In this document: piece by piece, positions 35,663 through 44,882 of the stretch
Numbering within the stretch: position 1 is the first letter of the stretch
How the letters are laid out: each line of letters opens with the position of its first letter
Assembly: GCA_963776205.1 (NCBI GenBank)
Contig: CAVZLR010000004.1
Span: forward strand, 124,001-188,000
Source: UBA4459 sp963776205
Lineage (GTDB): Bacteria; Bacteroidota; Bacteroidia; Bacteroidales; F082
Length of the DNA: 64,000 bases
Direction of reading: 5' to 3'
Program-made: the position numbers and the translations under genes
The notes under the pieces: generated by a model
The model's database searches: none
What the model was told of the DNA's origin: nothing
The model's input: the letters and a program-made list of their open reading frames with translations, nothing else

Positions 35663-38092
35663 TTATTCGTTGATTCTCATTTTGTAGAAAGATCTCCAAA
35701 CAAAGTAAAGTGCAATTACTAAAAATGTACCACCAACGTAATACGCAAATGATCTGAAATTAGGGGCAATGGCGATTTCCATGGCAAGCAGTCCGAATAA
35801 GGTTGTAAACTTGATGATCGGGTTGAGTGCAACAGATGATGTATCTTTATATGGATCACCTACGGTATCTCCAACAACTGCAGCAGCATGAAGTTCTGTC
35901 CCTTTTTCCTGCATATCTACTTCAATTACTTTCTTGGCATTGTCCCAAGAACCACCGGCATTGGCCATAAACACTGCCTGGAATAATCCAAAGAACGCGA
36001 TGGATATTAAGTAACTAACAAACATTGAAACCGGTGCATTTGAAGTAACCGGTGATGATAAAAATGCAAAAGCCAGTGCAAACGAGAAAATGGCGATAAA
36101 AATATTCCACATCCCTTTTTGCGCGTAAACAGTACAAATCTGAACGACCTGTCTTGATTTTTCAACATCCGCTTTCTTAGGTGCATTGGGGTCGAGGTTG
36201 ATATTTTTCTTGATAAATTCAACAGCACGTCCGGCACCTGTGGTAACGGCCTGAATAGAAGCGCCTGTAAACCAGTATATGACTGCTCCTCCAAGCAAGA
36301 ATCCGAGTATCGAATATGGATTCAGCAGGTTCAGAATTTCTTCAGGTTGCACGCCGAGTGTACTCTTGATGACAAGGATCAAAGAGAAGATCATGGTGGT
36401 GGCACCCACAACTGCCGTACCGATCAACACCGGCTTGGCTGTCGCTTTAAAAGTATTACCCGCACCGTCATTCGCTTCAAGGTAATATTTTGACTTTTCA
36501 AAATCGGGTGTAAAACCGAAATCCCTTTCAATTTCCGAAGTTACTTCTTTTCGATTTTCTTCTATAAGAGAAAGTTCGTAGATGGACTGCGCATTGTCTG
36601 TTACAGGACCATAACTGTCGACTGCTATAGTAACAGGTCCCATTCCCAGCATACCAAATGCCACCAGACCAAAGGCAAAAATGGAAGGATATATCATGAA
36701 ATCACCCAATCCAAATGTACTCGCGAAGTATGCAATAAACATCAGGAGGAAAAATACCATACCCATCCAAAAAGCACTGAAATTTCCTGCTACCAATCCA
36801 GAGAGAATGTTTAATGAGGCGCCTCCTTTTTTAGAAGCTTCCACTACTTCATTTACGTGGGTTGATTTAGGACTGGTAAATAACTTTGTGAATTCAGGGA
36901 TAAGGGCTGCGCCCAAAGTTCCGGCACTAATTATGACCGATAAAACAATCCACATATTATTGGGTAAGTCGCGGATAACCAGGTAACTGATTAGGAAAGT
37001 CACTACAATAGATAAAATTGATGTGATCCAAACTAGTGAAGTTAAGGGTTTTTCAAAGTCAAGTTCATCTACATGATTATATTTCATTTTTGAGATCGCT
37101 CCATTAATCCAGAATGACACAATGGAAGTTATGATCATCAGGATACGCATGAGAAAAATCCATGAAAGCAACTGAACCTGGTAATCAACGTCGGTTACAG
37201 CCAGAAGAATAAAAGTAATCAAAGCAACTCCGGTAACTCCATAGGTTTCAAATCCATCGGCGGTTGGGCCAACACTGTCACCTGCATTATCACCCACGCA
37301 GTCGGCAATGGTACCTGGATTCCTTGGGTCATCTTCACCGATCTTAAATATCACCTTCATCAAGTCTGATCCAATGTCAGCTATTTTTGTAAAAATACCA
37401 CCGGCAATCCTGAGTACAGAAGCTCCTAATGATTCACCAATGGCAAAGCCGATAAAACTAGCCCCGGCATATTCACCCGGAACAAAAAGCAGGATGATCA
37501 GCATCATGATTAACTCAAGGGAGATAAGCACTACACCAATACTCATACCTGCATTCAGTGGAATATTAAGCAGCTTGATGGGTTTTCTTTCCAAAGAGGC
37601 AAAAGCCATTCTTGAGTTGGCCAGCGTATTCATCCTGATTCCAAACCAGGCTACGCTGTATGATCCGAGAATTCCGATAACCGTCCAGCCAAGAATCATC
37701 AGTACGCCACCGATACCAAAGGATTTCTCCATCGTAATGACGCCGGTTACTTCGTTAATGACTTCGTGTTCTGATAAAAAACCGAAGTAGAAAGCGACGG
37801 CTGCACCGATAAAAATAAAAAGAATGGCTAGAAATTTGCCCTGCTGAATGAGGTAGGTTTTACCTGTCTCATAAATTACCTGGGCTACATCCAACATGGA
37901 TTGGTGTGCTTTAATCTTTTTCACCTTCATAAATTGGTATAAACCAAAAAGGAAACCGGCAAATGTGATCAGGAATCCCCAATACAGTATACTTTCTGCT
38001 TTAACACCATCAGGAATTACAAGATCAGCTTCGCTTGCAGAAGCAATAATTGGTGCTGCAAACAATGCCAACATGGATAGAATCTTTTTCAT
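35663..38092 (-). CDS. hppA: Membrane-bound proton/sodium-pumping pyrophosphatase
   Basis: An 809-residue polytopic enzyme with about 16 helices that couples PPi hydrolysis to ion pumping. The catalytic segment EDDPRNPGTIADCVGDNAGDSV followed by GPTADGFETY (near residue 260) is the PPase hallmark, though it deviates from the usual DNVGDNVGDCAGMAADLFE. A second set appears as VAVDSYGPVTDNAQSI, and the C-terminal acidic set as GDTVGDPYKDTS. At the K+-selectivity position the sequence is GNTFKATAK, with Lys where K+-dependent types have Ala, pointing to a K+-independent pump. A signal-like N-terminus and periplasmic N-end are usual. It is followed by a terminator at 35611. Confidence 0.93.
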   Translation of the reverse strand: MKKILSMLALFAAPIIASASEADLVIPDGVKAESILYWGFLITFAGFLFGLYQFMKVKKIKAHQSMLDVAQVIYETGKTYLIQQGKFLAILFIFIGAAVAFYFGFLSEHEVINEVTGVITMEKSFGIGGVLMILGWTVIGILGSYSVAWFGIRMNTLANSRMAFASLERKPIKLLNIPLNAGMSIGVVLISLELIMMLIILLFVPGEYAGASFIGFAIGESLGASVLRIAGGIFTKIADIGSDLMKVIFKIGEDDPRNPGTIADCVGDNAGDSVGPTADGFETYGVTGVALITFILLAVTDVDYQVQLLSWIFLMRILMIITSIVSFWINGAISKMKYNHVDELDFEKPLTSLVWITSILSIVVTFLISYLVIRDLPNNMWIVLSVIISAGTLGAALIPEFTKLFTSPKSTHVNEVVEASKKGGASLNILSGLVAGNFSAFWMGMVFFLLMFIAYFASTFGLGDFMIYPSIFAFGLVAFGMLGMGPVTIAVDSYGPVTDNAQSIYELSLIEENRKEVTSEIERDFGFTPDFEKSKYYLEANDGAGNTFKATAKPVLIGTAVVGATTMIFSLILVIKSTLGVQPEEILNLLNPYSILGFLLGGAVIYWFTGASIQAVTTGAGRAVEFIKKNINLDPNAPKKADVEKSRQVVQICTVYAQKGMWNIFIAIFSFALAFAFLSSPVTSNAPVSMFVSYLISIAFFGLFQAVFMANAGGSWDNAKKVIEVDMQEKGTELHAAAVVGDTVGDPYKDTSSVALNPIIKFTTLFGLLAMEIAIAPNFRSFAYYVGGTFLVIALYFVWRSFYKMRINE

Positions 38093-38350
38093 TGTGACAT
38101 GTAATTTGTTAATATTAATTTCAATCGTTTTTAAGCAAGGTGCTAAAATAAAAAATGTAGATGAATAGCAGCTAATTTTCTTTCTTTTGTTATTAAAACA
38201 GGCAATTTGTTAAAAAGTAAAAGGGAAATTTTTCTGAATTATGAAAGTGCCAGATTAAAATCATAACATGTTAGTAAAAACAAAAAAACTAATAGATTTT
38301 TAATCCCTGTAAGCAGAAAAGTTTTCTACTTTTATAAATTCATTTTTTGT

Positions 38351-38941
38351 ATGAAAAAGATCAGACTTGAAATAATAGGAATGTCATACAGCCAATCGCA
38401 AAGTGGTGCTTATGCATTGATTTTGGGTGTGGTAGGAGAAAACAGAAGGTTACCAATTATTATTGGGGGGTTTGAAGCACAGTCGATAGCAATTGAACTT
38501 GAAAAAATGAAACCCACCAGGCCGCTAACACATGATCTTTTTAAAAGTTTTGCAACACAATTCAATATCAATTTAAAAGAAGTGGTGATCAATAAGTTTG
38601 AGAATGGCATTTTTTATTCGAAACTTGTTTGCCAAGCTGAACAACATGTAATTGAAATTGACAGCAGGACTTCTGATGCAGTGGCGCTGGCCATCAGGTT
38701 TAAATGCCCGATCTTCACCTTTGAAAAGATCATCGGAGAAGCAGGGATTTCCATGGATGTAGAAGGCGCACAAAGTGCTGAAAAATTTACATCAAAAGAC
38801 CCGGAACTCAAAGGCGATTTTAGTGAGTACGACAAGGCAGAATTAAAGGAAATGCTTGATAAAGCTGTGGGAGAGGAAAATTTTGAACTGGCATCCAGGT
38901 TACGTGATGAGATAAATAAAAGGAAAAAAAGTAATGATTAA
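38351..38941 (+). CDS. Bifunctional nuclease family (BFN/DUF151) with UVR domain
   Basis: A 196-residue protein. Residues 1-135 form the BFN domain (LILGVVGENRRLPIIIGGFE then AQSIAIEL, later RTSDAVALAIRFKCPIF), and residues 150-190 form a UvrB/UvrC-type UVR motif (LKEMLDKAVGEENFELASRL). BFN proteins have RNase/DNase activity in plants; in bacteria the role is unsettled. The start follows the plus-strand near-consensus TACTTTTA at 38328. The gene is single and precedes the nucleoside transporter by 15 bp. Confidence 0.88.
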   Translation: MKKIRLEIIGMSYSQSQSGAYALILGVVGENRRLPIIIGGFEAQSIAIELEKMKPTRPLTHDLFKSFATQFNINLKEVVINKFENGIFYSKLVCQAEQHVIEIDSRTSDAVALAIRFKCPIFTFEKIIGEAGISMDVEGAQSAEKFTSKDPELKGDFSEYDKAELKEMLDKAVGEENFELASRLRDEINKRKKSND

Positions 38942-38956
38942 TAGTTCCATATCATA

Positions 38957-40492
38957 ATGAAAAGGAATAAAAAAAAGGGTGTTATAATCCTGCTGTTTAT
39001 TGCAGGATTTTTTTCGTTAAGCCTGATAGGCATTACACAGGCTAATAACGACTCCATTGACAGTGCAACGAATGATACAACAATCATTCAGGTTGACGAG
39101 CTAGTACACCAAAACGATACCAAAGCAATTGATGATGCACAAAAAATAAAGGCAGATAAATCCAATATCCTTAATATGGGCCAGAAATCGGGTTTTAAAC
39201 CGATGAACATATTCCGGGGATTGATGGGGATGTTGGTGCTGGTATTTATAGCTTTTGTATTTAGTTCCAATAGGCGGGCGATTAACTGGGGTGTGGTTGG
39301 AAAAGGTTTGATATTTCAGGTGTTACTGGCTGTCGGTGTACTTTATGTACCTTTCATAGCCGCCATTTTCGATTTTGTAGGAAAACTCTTTGTGCTGATC
39401 CTCGATTTCACCAACGCAGGAACATTCTTCCTTTTTAAATCATTTGCAACAGGCTCGATTGAACTGGCACTTCAGAATTTTGCAGTACAGATACTGCCTA
39501 CTATTATTTTCTTTTCTGCACTTACAAGCTTGCTATTTTACCTGAATATTATTCAATATATTGTTTATGGACTGGCCTGGGTAATGACCAAGTTTATGCG
39601 TCTTTCAGGAGCAGAAAGCTTATCAGTGGCTGGAAATATATTTTTGGGCCAAACCGAATCTCCACTGATGATCAAAGCTTATCTGTCAAAGATGAACAAT
39701 TCAGAAATATTATTGGTAATGCTTGGGGGGATGGCAACACTGGCTGGAGGAGTGTTGGCTGTGTACATAAGTTTCCTCGGAGGTAGTGATCCGGTACAGC
39801 GCCTATTATTTGCCAAACATTTGCTTACAGCTTCAGTTATGGCTGCACCAGGTGCTGTGGTAGTCTCAAAAATTTTAGTACCACAGACGGAAAAAATTGA
39901 TTCAAATGTGATCATTCCGCGTGAGGAAGTTGGGAAAAATGTATTGGATGCCATTTCAAACGGCACAACGCAGGGCTTGAGACTGGCTGTAAATGTGGCT
40001 GCCATGCTGCTTGTTTTTATTGCTTTTATAGCCATGTTCAATTATGTAGCATTAAAATTTGGTAACCTGATCAATATCAATGATTGGATCGCTGATGTAA
40101 CGGATGGCAGGTATGAAGAATTATCTCTGCAATTTATTCTGGGGTATATATTTGCCCCGGTTATGTGGTTGATTGGTGTAAACGCGCAGGATATTACGCT
40201 GGTGGGAAGATTATTGGGCGAAAAAGTGATTATGACCGAGTTTATCGGTTATGTGAGCCTGGCCGAAATGAAAGAAGCAGGGGTTTTTACGGACTCAAAG
40301 TCAATCATTATGGCTACTTATATGTTGTGTGGATTTGCGAATTTTGCATCCATTGGCATTCAGATTGGCGGTATCGGTTCATTGGTGCCCGAAAAACGTG
40401 TATTGCTTTCAAGGTATGGGATGCGGGCATTACTTGGTGGAACAATAGCCTCTTTATTATCTGCAACTATTGTGGGCGCCCTGATCGGATAG
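38957..40492 (+). CDS. Concentrative nucleoside transporter (CNT/NupC family)
   Basis: A 511-residue transporter with an N-terminal hydrophobic signal-like segment and a 40-residue polar stretch before the CNT core. The core has the gate and transport motifs: GQTESPLMIKAYLSKMNNSE near residue 233, GGMATLAGGVLAVYIS near 257, and GVNAQDITLVGRLLGEKV near 402. It imports nucleosides with Na+ or H+. The next gene is thyA, 19 bp away, so this forms a nucleotide supply unit (uptake, dTMP synthesis, folate reduction). Confidence 0.92.
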   Translation: MKRNKKKGVIILLFIAGFFSLSLIGITQANNDSIDSATNDTTIIQVDELVHQNDTKAIDDAQKIKADKSNILNMGQKSGFKPMNIFRGLMGMLVLVFIAFVFSSNRRAINWGVVGKGLIFQVLLAVGVLYVPFIAAIFDFVGKLFVLILDFTNAGTFFLFKSFATGSIELALQNFAVQILPTIIFFSALTSLLFYLNIIQYIVYGLAWVMTKFMRLSGAESLSVAGNIFLGQTESPLMIKAYLSKMNNSEILLVMLGGMATLAGGVLAVYISFLGGSDPVQRLLFAKHLLTASVMAAPGAVVVSKILVPQTEKIDSNVIIPREEVGKNVLDAISNGTTQGLRLAVNVAAMLLVFIAFIAMFNYVALKFGNLININDWIADVTDGRYEELSLQFILGYIFAPVMWLIGVNAQDITLVGRLLGEKVIMTEFIGYVSLAEMKEAGVFTDSKSIIMATYMLCGFANFASIGIQIGGIGSLVPEKRVLLSRYGMRALLGGTIASLLSATIVGALIG

Positions 40493-40511
40493 CTAAAATT
40501 TTTAATTAAAC

Positions 40512-41336
40512 ATGAAACAATATCTTGATTTATTACATAAAGTACTTGATGAAGGCGTAAAAAAAACCGACCGCACTGGCACAGGAACAATCAGTTATTT
40601 TGGCCCTCAGTTACGCTTCGACCTTAGCAAAGGATTTCCTATACTGACCACCAAGAAATTACACCTGAAATCTATCATTTATGAATTACTATGGTTTTTA
40701 AAAGGTGATACCAATATCAAATATTTAAATGATAACGGCGTAAAAATATGGAACGATTGGGCAGATGAAAAGGGTGATCTGGGCCCGGTGTATGGAGCAC
40801 AATGGCGCAACTGGAATAATGCAAACATCGACCAGATACAAATTGTTATCGATCAGATAAAAAATAATCCAGATAGTCGCAGGATGATTGTTGCTGCCTG
40901 GAATCCTTCTGTTTTACCGGTGGCAGGAAAAGGTTTTTCTGAAAATGTGGCGTTGGGGAATGCAGCCCTGCCGCCATGCCACGCCTGGTTCCAGTTTTAT
41001 GTAGCCGATGGAAAACTATCACTGCAAATGTACCAACGCAGTGCTGACATCTTTCTTGGGGTTCCATTTAATATTGCATCCTATGCTTTACTAAATATGA
41101 TGATCGCACAGGTTACCGGGTTAAAACCAGGGGAGTTTGTGCATACATTTGGTGATGCACACATTTATATGAATCATATGGATCAGGTAAATTTGCAATT
41201 AACGAGAATTCCAAAAAAATTGCCTGTTATGAAGATCAATCCTGAGGTAAAGGATATTTTCGAATTTGGTTTTGAAGACTTTAAACTTGAGGGTTATGAA
41301 CCTTATCCGCACATTAAAGGAGAAATTTCGGTGTAA
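40512..41336 (+). CDS. thyA: Thymidylate synthase
   Basis: A 274-residue ThyA that methylates dUMP to dTMP with methylene-tetrahydrofolate. Catalytic C156 lies in ALPPCHAWFQFYV; the phosphate-binding residues are RTGTGT near 21 and RSADIFLGVPFNIASYA near 176; YLNDNGVKIWNDWADE and VHTFGDAHIYMNH are also canonical. About ten residues (VAGKGFSENVALG) are inserted ahead of the catalytic cysteine compared with the E. coli enzyme. It is followed by folA. Confidence 0.97.
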   Translation: MKQYLDLLHKVLDEGVKKTDRTGTGTISYFGPQLRFDLSKGFPILTTKKLHLKSIIYELLWFLKGDTNIKYLNDNGVKIWNDWADEKGDLGPVYGAQWRNWNNANIDQIQIVIDQIKNNPDSRRMIVAAWNPSVLPVAGKGFSENVALGNAALPPCHAWFQFYVADGKLSLQMYQRSADIFLGVPFNIASYALLNMMIAQVTGLKPGEFVHTFGDAHIYMNHMDQVNLQLTRIPKKLPVMKINPEVKDIFEFGFEDFKLEGYEPYPHIKGEISV

Positions 41337-41358
41337 CTGCATCAGAAATGTAAAAAAC

Positions 41359-41853
41359 ATGAAGATATCAATCATAGTAGCTATCGCCAGTAATTACGCC
41401 ATAGGAAAGGATAATGACCTGCTCTGGCATATTTCGGCTGATCTGAAACGTTTTAAAAAATTAACTGAAAGCCATTATATCATTATGGGTAAAAGAACCT
41501 ATTATTCGTTACCTAAAAGGCCTTTGCCCAATCGTACAAGTATGATCATTACTGATGTGGAAGGAGAGGAGATAGATGGCTGTTTGATGGCCTACTCCAT
41601 CGAAGATGCGATTGCAAAAATGGATAAAGAAAGAGAGAATTTTATTATCGGCGGAGGATCAATTTATAAGCAATTTATGCCACATGCCGACAAATTGTAT
41701 ATAACAAAAGTCCACAAGGATTTTGATGCAGACACCTTCTTTCCTGAAATTCAGGAAAATGAATGGCAAATTGTTAGTAAAGAAGATGTCAATGATGACC
41801 CACAAAACGACTTTACCTATACTTTTGAAATATATGAGCGTAAGAAAGTTTAA
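41359..41853 (+). CDS. folA: Dihydrofolate reductase
   Basis: A 164-residue DHFR that regenerates tetrahydrofolate consumed by ThyA. Seen are IVAIASNYAIGKDNDLLWHI (Met20 loop, with Asp in DLLW...ADLKRF), GKRTYYSLPKRPLPNRTS and FIIGGGSIYKQFMPHAD. ATG 41359 gives the normal N-terminus MKISIIVAIA and is 22 bp after thyA; the frame is also open further up inside thyA, but family length argues against that start. Confidence 0.95.
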   Translation: MKISIIVAIASNYAIGKDNDLLWHISADLKRFKKLTESHYIIMGKRTYYSLPKRPLPNRTSMIITDVEGEEIDGCLMAYSIEDAIAKMDKERENFIIGGGSIYKQFMPHADKLYITKVHKDFDADTFFPEIQENEWQIVSKEDVNDDPQNDFTYTFEIYERKKV

Positions 41854-42673
41854 TATTTTCTATTATTTGTTTGTAATCATAATGGTTTTTTCATCCTGTG
41901 GTAAAGAGAACCAGCAAATTGATTACAATACAGGGGTGCTTGCCTCCCAGGAATATGTGCAATCACAACAAATGATGAATTTAATACTTAATACTTACTT
42001 TAAAAGCATTACTGATTCTTTATTAATTGTAGCACACGAAAGTGAAATAGACGGTGCTTACGTAACATATGCCGAAACCCCAGAAGAGAAATTAGTAATT
42101 GAATACCCTGATTGGGGAGGCAGCGACGATTGCGGGCATTTCAGGGCCGGAAAGATAACAGCCAAACCAAATCCCGGTTTTTATGATTCGCTTGCTGTCA
42201 TCAATTTTACATTTGAAAATTTTCAATATGACCTGGATGATGTATTTGTGAGCGGAATGACAGTCACCAATCTTGGGAGAACAGATGATATTAACTATTC
42301 CTATAGAATAAAAGTTTCATCCGGACAAAGAATTTATGCCGACTCAACGGGAGCAACTGCGTTTAACATGGATCAGACATTTGTGTATTATAAAGACCCA
42401 ACTACTATCTTTCACAGCCCTGAAGATTATTTTGAGATTTCTGGGGGTATGAATGGCACAACGAGCAGTAATAAAAACTATGCAGCAAGCCTGAGTGAGC
42501 ATGAGTATATGTTGAATGAATTTGATTGCAATTGGGCGAAATTGGGGCCTGCCATACTGAGTTTTGAATCAGAAATTTATGAGGCCTTTATCCTGTTTCC
42601 GGGTGCTGATACCTGTTTGAACAAATATGCGGTAGGGATTGACGGAAATCCTTTTTATTACCCGTTCGATTAG
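41834..42673 (+). CDS. Lipoprotein of unknown function
   Basis: About 279 residues from ATG 41834, which overlaps the folA end by 20 bp. The N-terminus FNIFYYLFVIIMVFSSCGKE has a lipobox ending in Cys, so it is an outer-membrane or surface lipoprotein. The rest is beta-rich with no recognised domain (YAETPEEKLVIEYPDWGGSD, DCGHFRAGKITAKPNPGFYD). The frame is open further up inside folA, but the lipoprotein signal fixes the start. The fold resembles Bacteroidetes proteins with polysaccharide or matrix roles only in a general way; I do not assign a function. Confidence 0.75.
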   Translation: MSVRKFNIFYYLFVIIMVFSSCGKENQQIDYNTGVLASQEYVQSQQMMNLILNTYFKSITDSLLIVAHESEIDGAYVTYAETPEEKLVIEYPDWGGSDDCGHFRAGKITAKPNPGFYDSLAVINFTFENFQYDLDDVFVSGMTVTNLGRTDDINYSYRIKVSSGQRIYADSTGATAFNMDQTFVYYKDPTTIFHSPEDYFEISGGMNGTTSSNKNYAASLSEHEYMLNEFDCNWAKLGPAILSFESEIYEAFILFPGADTCLNKYAVGIDGNPFYYPFD

Positions 42674-42703
42674 TATTGACTATTTAAGCAGTAACTCTCC
42701 AAT

Positions 42704-43432
42704 TTAAAGTTCCATCTTTTTTGCTTTTCGCTGGTAGTAAAAAGCTGCAAAATTCATTGAAAGTGGCAAATTGAAATAAACAAAGCCCGCATATATAGCA
42801 ACCCTTGGAGGAAGTAGCAGGGCGAAAAGTCCCGAAACTAATCCAGTTAATGATAATACAGCCCATAATGTGATTTCTTGTTTAGTCATTATCATTTCCA
42901 GATCATTCAGTTCGAGCTCTTCTTTTAACTTAAGAGGTCTCAAAAAAAGTAATGCCATCAATGCTGCCATGACAGAGAAACCTAAACCGTAAATTACGAA
43001 CAGCCCTATCATTTCCAAAGGATCATTTATTCGGAATTCAGTAGGAAGCCACCCTGAACTAAACCAGTGTACAAGTGCAGAGAACATTAAACGCAGGGGG
43101 TACATATAAACAAGCATTAAGAATATCAACCCCAAACTCATGGCAATTGTTTTACCATCTTCCAGGCCATATCTTCTACTCCATTTGCGATGGCCCAACC
43201 AAAAAAGCATTACAGCTGCAAAACTCAATAAAAAAGCAGGAACACCCTTAAGTGCTGCTATCAGTTCATCGTAATTGTTCGGAATATCACCAACTGATAT
43301 CACCAGCATTGTAACGGCGAAAGCAAATGCTGCATCAAAAAATGTTTCCAACCTTGAAACTGCCATACCTCGCATGCGAAAGCCTTGTTTAACATGAAGC
43401 TTATTTAGTTTTTTATTATCCATTTCATGCAA
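42704..43432 (-). CDS. TMEM175/DUF1211 family potassium channel-like protein
   Basis: A 242-residue membrane protein with six predicted helices. The signature follows the family RxxxFxDAxFAxAxTxL pattern: MAVSRLETFFDAAFAFAVTM then LVISV, near residue 25. A second W-containing loop is VMLFWLGHRKWSRRYGLEDG. Bacterial TMEM175 proteins are leak-type K+ channels, and whether this member conducts K+ is inferred. It stands alone between a lipoprotein gene (convergent) and the GATase-like gene. Confidence 0.85.
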   Translation of the reverse strand: MHEMDNKKLNKLHVKQGFRMRGMAVSRLETFFDAAFAFAVTMLVISVGDIPNNYDELIAALKGVPAFLLSFAAVMLFWLGHRKWSRRYGLEDGKTIAMSLGLIFLMLVYMYPLRLMFSALVHWFSSGWLPTEFRINDPLEMIGLFVIYGLGFSVMAALMALLFLRPLKLKEELELNDLEMIMTKQEITLWAVLSLTGLVSGLFALLLPPRVAIYAGFVYFNLPLSMNFAAFYYQRKAKKMEL

Positions 43433-43470
43433 TATACGCAGTTTCCTTTTAATTAATTAAATGTCCGTAT

Positions 43471-44775
43471 TTATGTCTTTCTTTTCTTCTTTTTAGCAGC
43501 CGGAAACAATACATTGTTTAAAATAAGTCGGTATCCTGCTGAATTTGGGTAGAGATTTAGATCTGTGGGTGGGTCTCCAATCCGGTGCTGATAATCTTCA
43601 GGGTCATGACCGCCATAAAATGTCCAGAAACCTTTGCCATACTCCCCGTGGATATACCTGGCTTCACCGGCAGGTTTGTTTTCGCCCATAATGATCACAT
43701 TCAATTTGATCAGTTCTGAATTAAAAGCCGTAGTTTGCCCCATAAACCCCTTTATAATTCGTTGGTGATTCTGACACAGCATGGTAGGTATATGATCCCA
43801 TTTGGCAGAAAATTCAAAAAGTGAGAAATAGTCATTTTTCTGGTTCACTGTTCTTGCCCGCGAAAAGGTCACGTCAATATCTGAAATTTCATATTGGGCA
43901 GGATTGGTAACCAGGTGAAAGTCTTTAAAAGCAATGCAATTATCGTAATTTAATTTCTCTTGCGCATTGGCATCCATCGGGTCGCCGTCAAACATTACAT
44001 CACAGATATCCACATGGTTGGCAGCCATGGCTACGTCGTAACTGTCAGTGGCTGAGCACATGGCAAAAAGATAACCACCACCCAGCACAAAATCTCTGAT
44101 CTTTATAGAAACGGCCAGTTTCAAATCAGAAACTTTCTGGAATCCCAGTTTGTAGGCCATTTCTTCGTGGGCTTTTACATCTTCTTTATACCAATCAAAA
44201 TGCCTGTAATTCGACCAGAATTTACCATACTGGCCCGTAAAGTCCTCATGGTGGAGGTGCAGCCAGTCGTAGGTGGGGAGCAGCCCATTCATTACTTCTT
44301 CATCGTATACAATATCGTATGGTATTTCGGCATATGACAATGCCAGTGTAACCGCATCATCCCAGGGTTGCTTATTTTTTGGTGAATAAACAGCTATCCT
44401 GGGTACTTTATGTAATTCCATCACATCCATATTCTCATCGGGTTCGGCAATTTGCATACGTATGGAAGAGGCCTGTACTTCGGTAATCACCTGGTAGGAA
44501 ACGTCCCGTATAATGCACTCATCTTCAAATATTTTGTTGTAGTCAAAAAGATAGCTGCCACCCCGGTAATTCAACAGCCATTTTATCTCAACCCCTTTTT
44601 CCAGTACCCAAAAGGCAATTCCATATGCTTTTAAATGGTTGTTCTGGGCATTGTCCATCGGTATAAGTAGCTGGGTCGCTTTCAATGGTTGTTGCATCAG
44701 GCTAACGCCTATGAAGAATAGAAATATATATATTTTAAACTGCATGGTATTTTTCAGGTGTTTATCGACTTGCAA
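43471..44775 (-). CDS. Secreted protein of the family labelled asparagine synthetase B in Bacteroidetes
   Basis: A 434-residue protein with a signal peptide (IYIFLFFIGVSLMQQPLKAT), so it is exported. The body (IPMDNAQNNHLKAYGIAFWV, IAVYSPKNKQPWDDAVTLAL, DWLHLHHEDFTGQYGKFW, GGGYLFAMCSATDSYDVA) matches a large Bacteroidetes family often named asparagine synthetase B in automatic annotation. There is no N-terminal catalytic Cys or ATP-binding PP-loop of AsnB, so that name is misleading. A flavodoxin/GATase-like fold (MCSATDS as nucleophile turn) is a better guess. Position upstream of gcvT gives no clue. Confidence 0.7.
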   Translation of the reverse strand: MQVDKHLKNTMQFKIYIFLFFIGVSLMQQPLKATQLLIPMDNAQNNHLKAYGIAFWVLEKGVEIKWLLNYRGGSYLFDYNKIFEDECIIRDVSYQVITEVQASSIRMQIAEPDENMDVMELHKVPRIAVYSPKNKQPWDDAVTLALSYAEIPYDIVYDEEVMNGLLPTYDWLHLHHEDFTGQYGKFWSNYRHFDWYKEDVKAHEEMAYKLGFQKVSDLKLAVSIKIRDFVLGGGYLFAMCSATDSYDVAMAANHVDICDVMFDGDPMDANAQEKLNYDNCIAFKDFHLVTNPAQYEISDIDVTFSRARTVNQKNDYFSLFEFSAKWDHIPTMLCQNHQRIIKGFMGQTTAFNSELIKLNVIIMGENKPAGEARYIHGEYGKGFWTFYGGHDPEDYQHRIGDPPTDLNLYPNSAGYRLILNNVLFPAAKKKKRKT

Positions 44776-44829
44776 AGATAGACTGAATCCAATTAACGCT
44801 CAAGCCATTATTTTTATTGAATGAAGAAG

Positions 44830-44858
44830 TTGTAAAATAATCATATTTGGTACTTTTG
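44830..44858 (+). promoter_or_regulatory. Promoter of gcvT
   Basis: TTG (44830-44832), 18 nt, TACTTTTG (44851-44858) match the Bacteroidetes consensus, with the transcription start near 44864. It excludes the upstream in-frame ATG at 44847 and decides for ATG 44883, giving a leader of about 19 nt. Confidence 0.75.
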
Positions 44859-44882
44859 CATTCCATTCTAAAAACTCCGGAA

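Noticed and set aside
43471..44775. Asparagine synthetase B as a true function
   Set aside because: The protein has a signal peptide and lacks the N-terminal Cys and PP-loop of AsnB; only the habitual family name suggests it.
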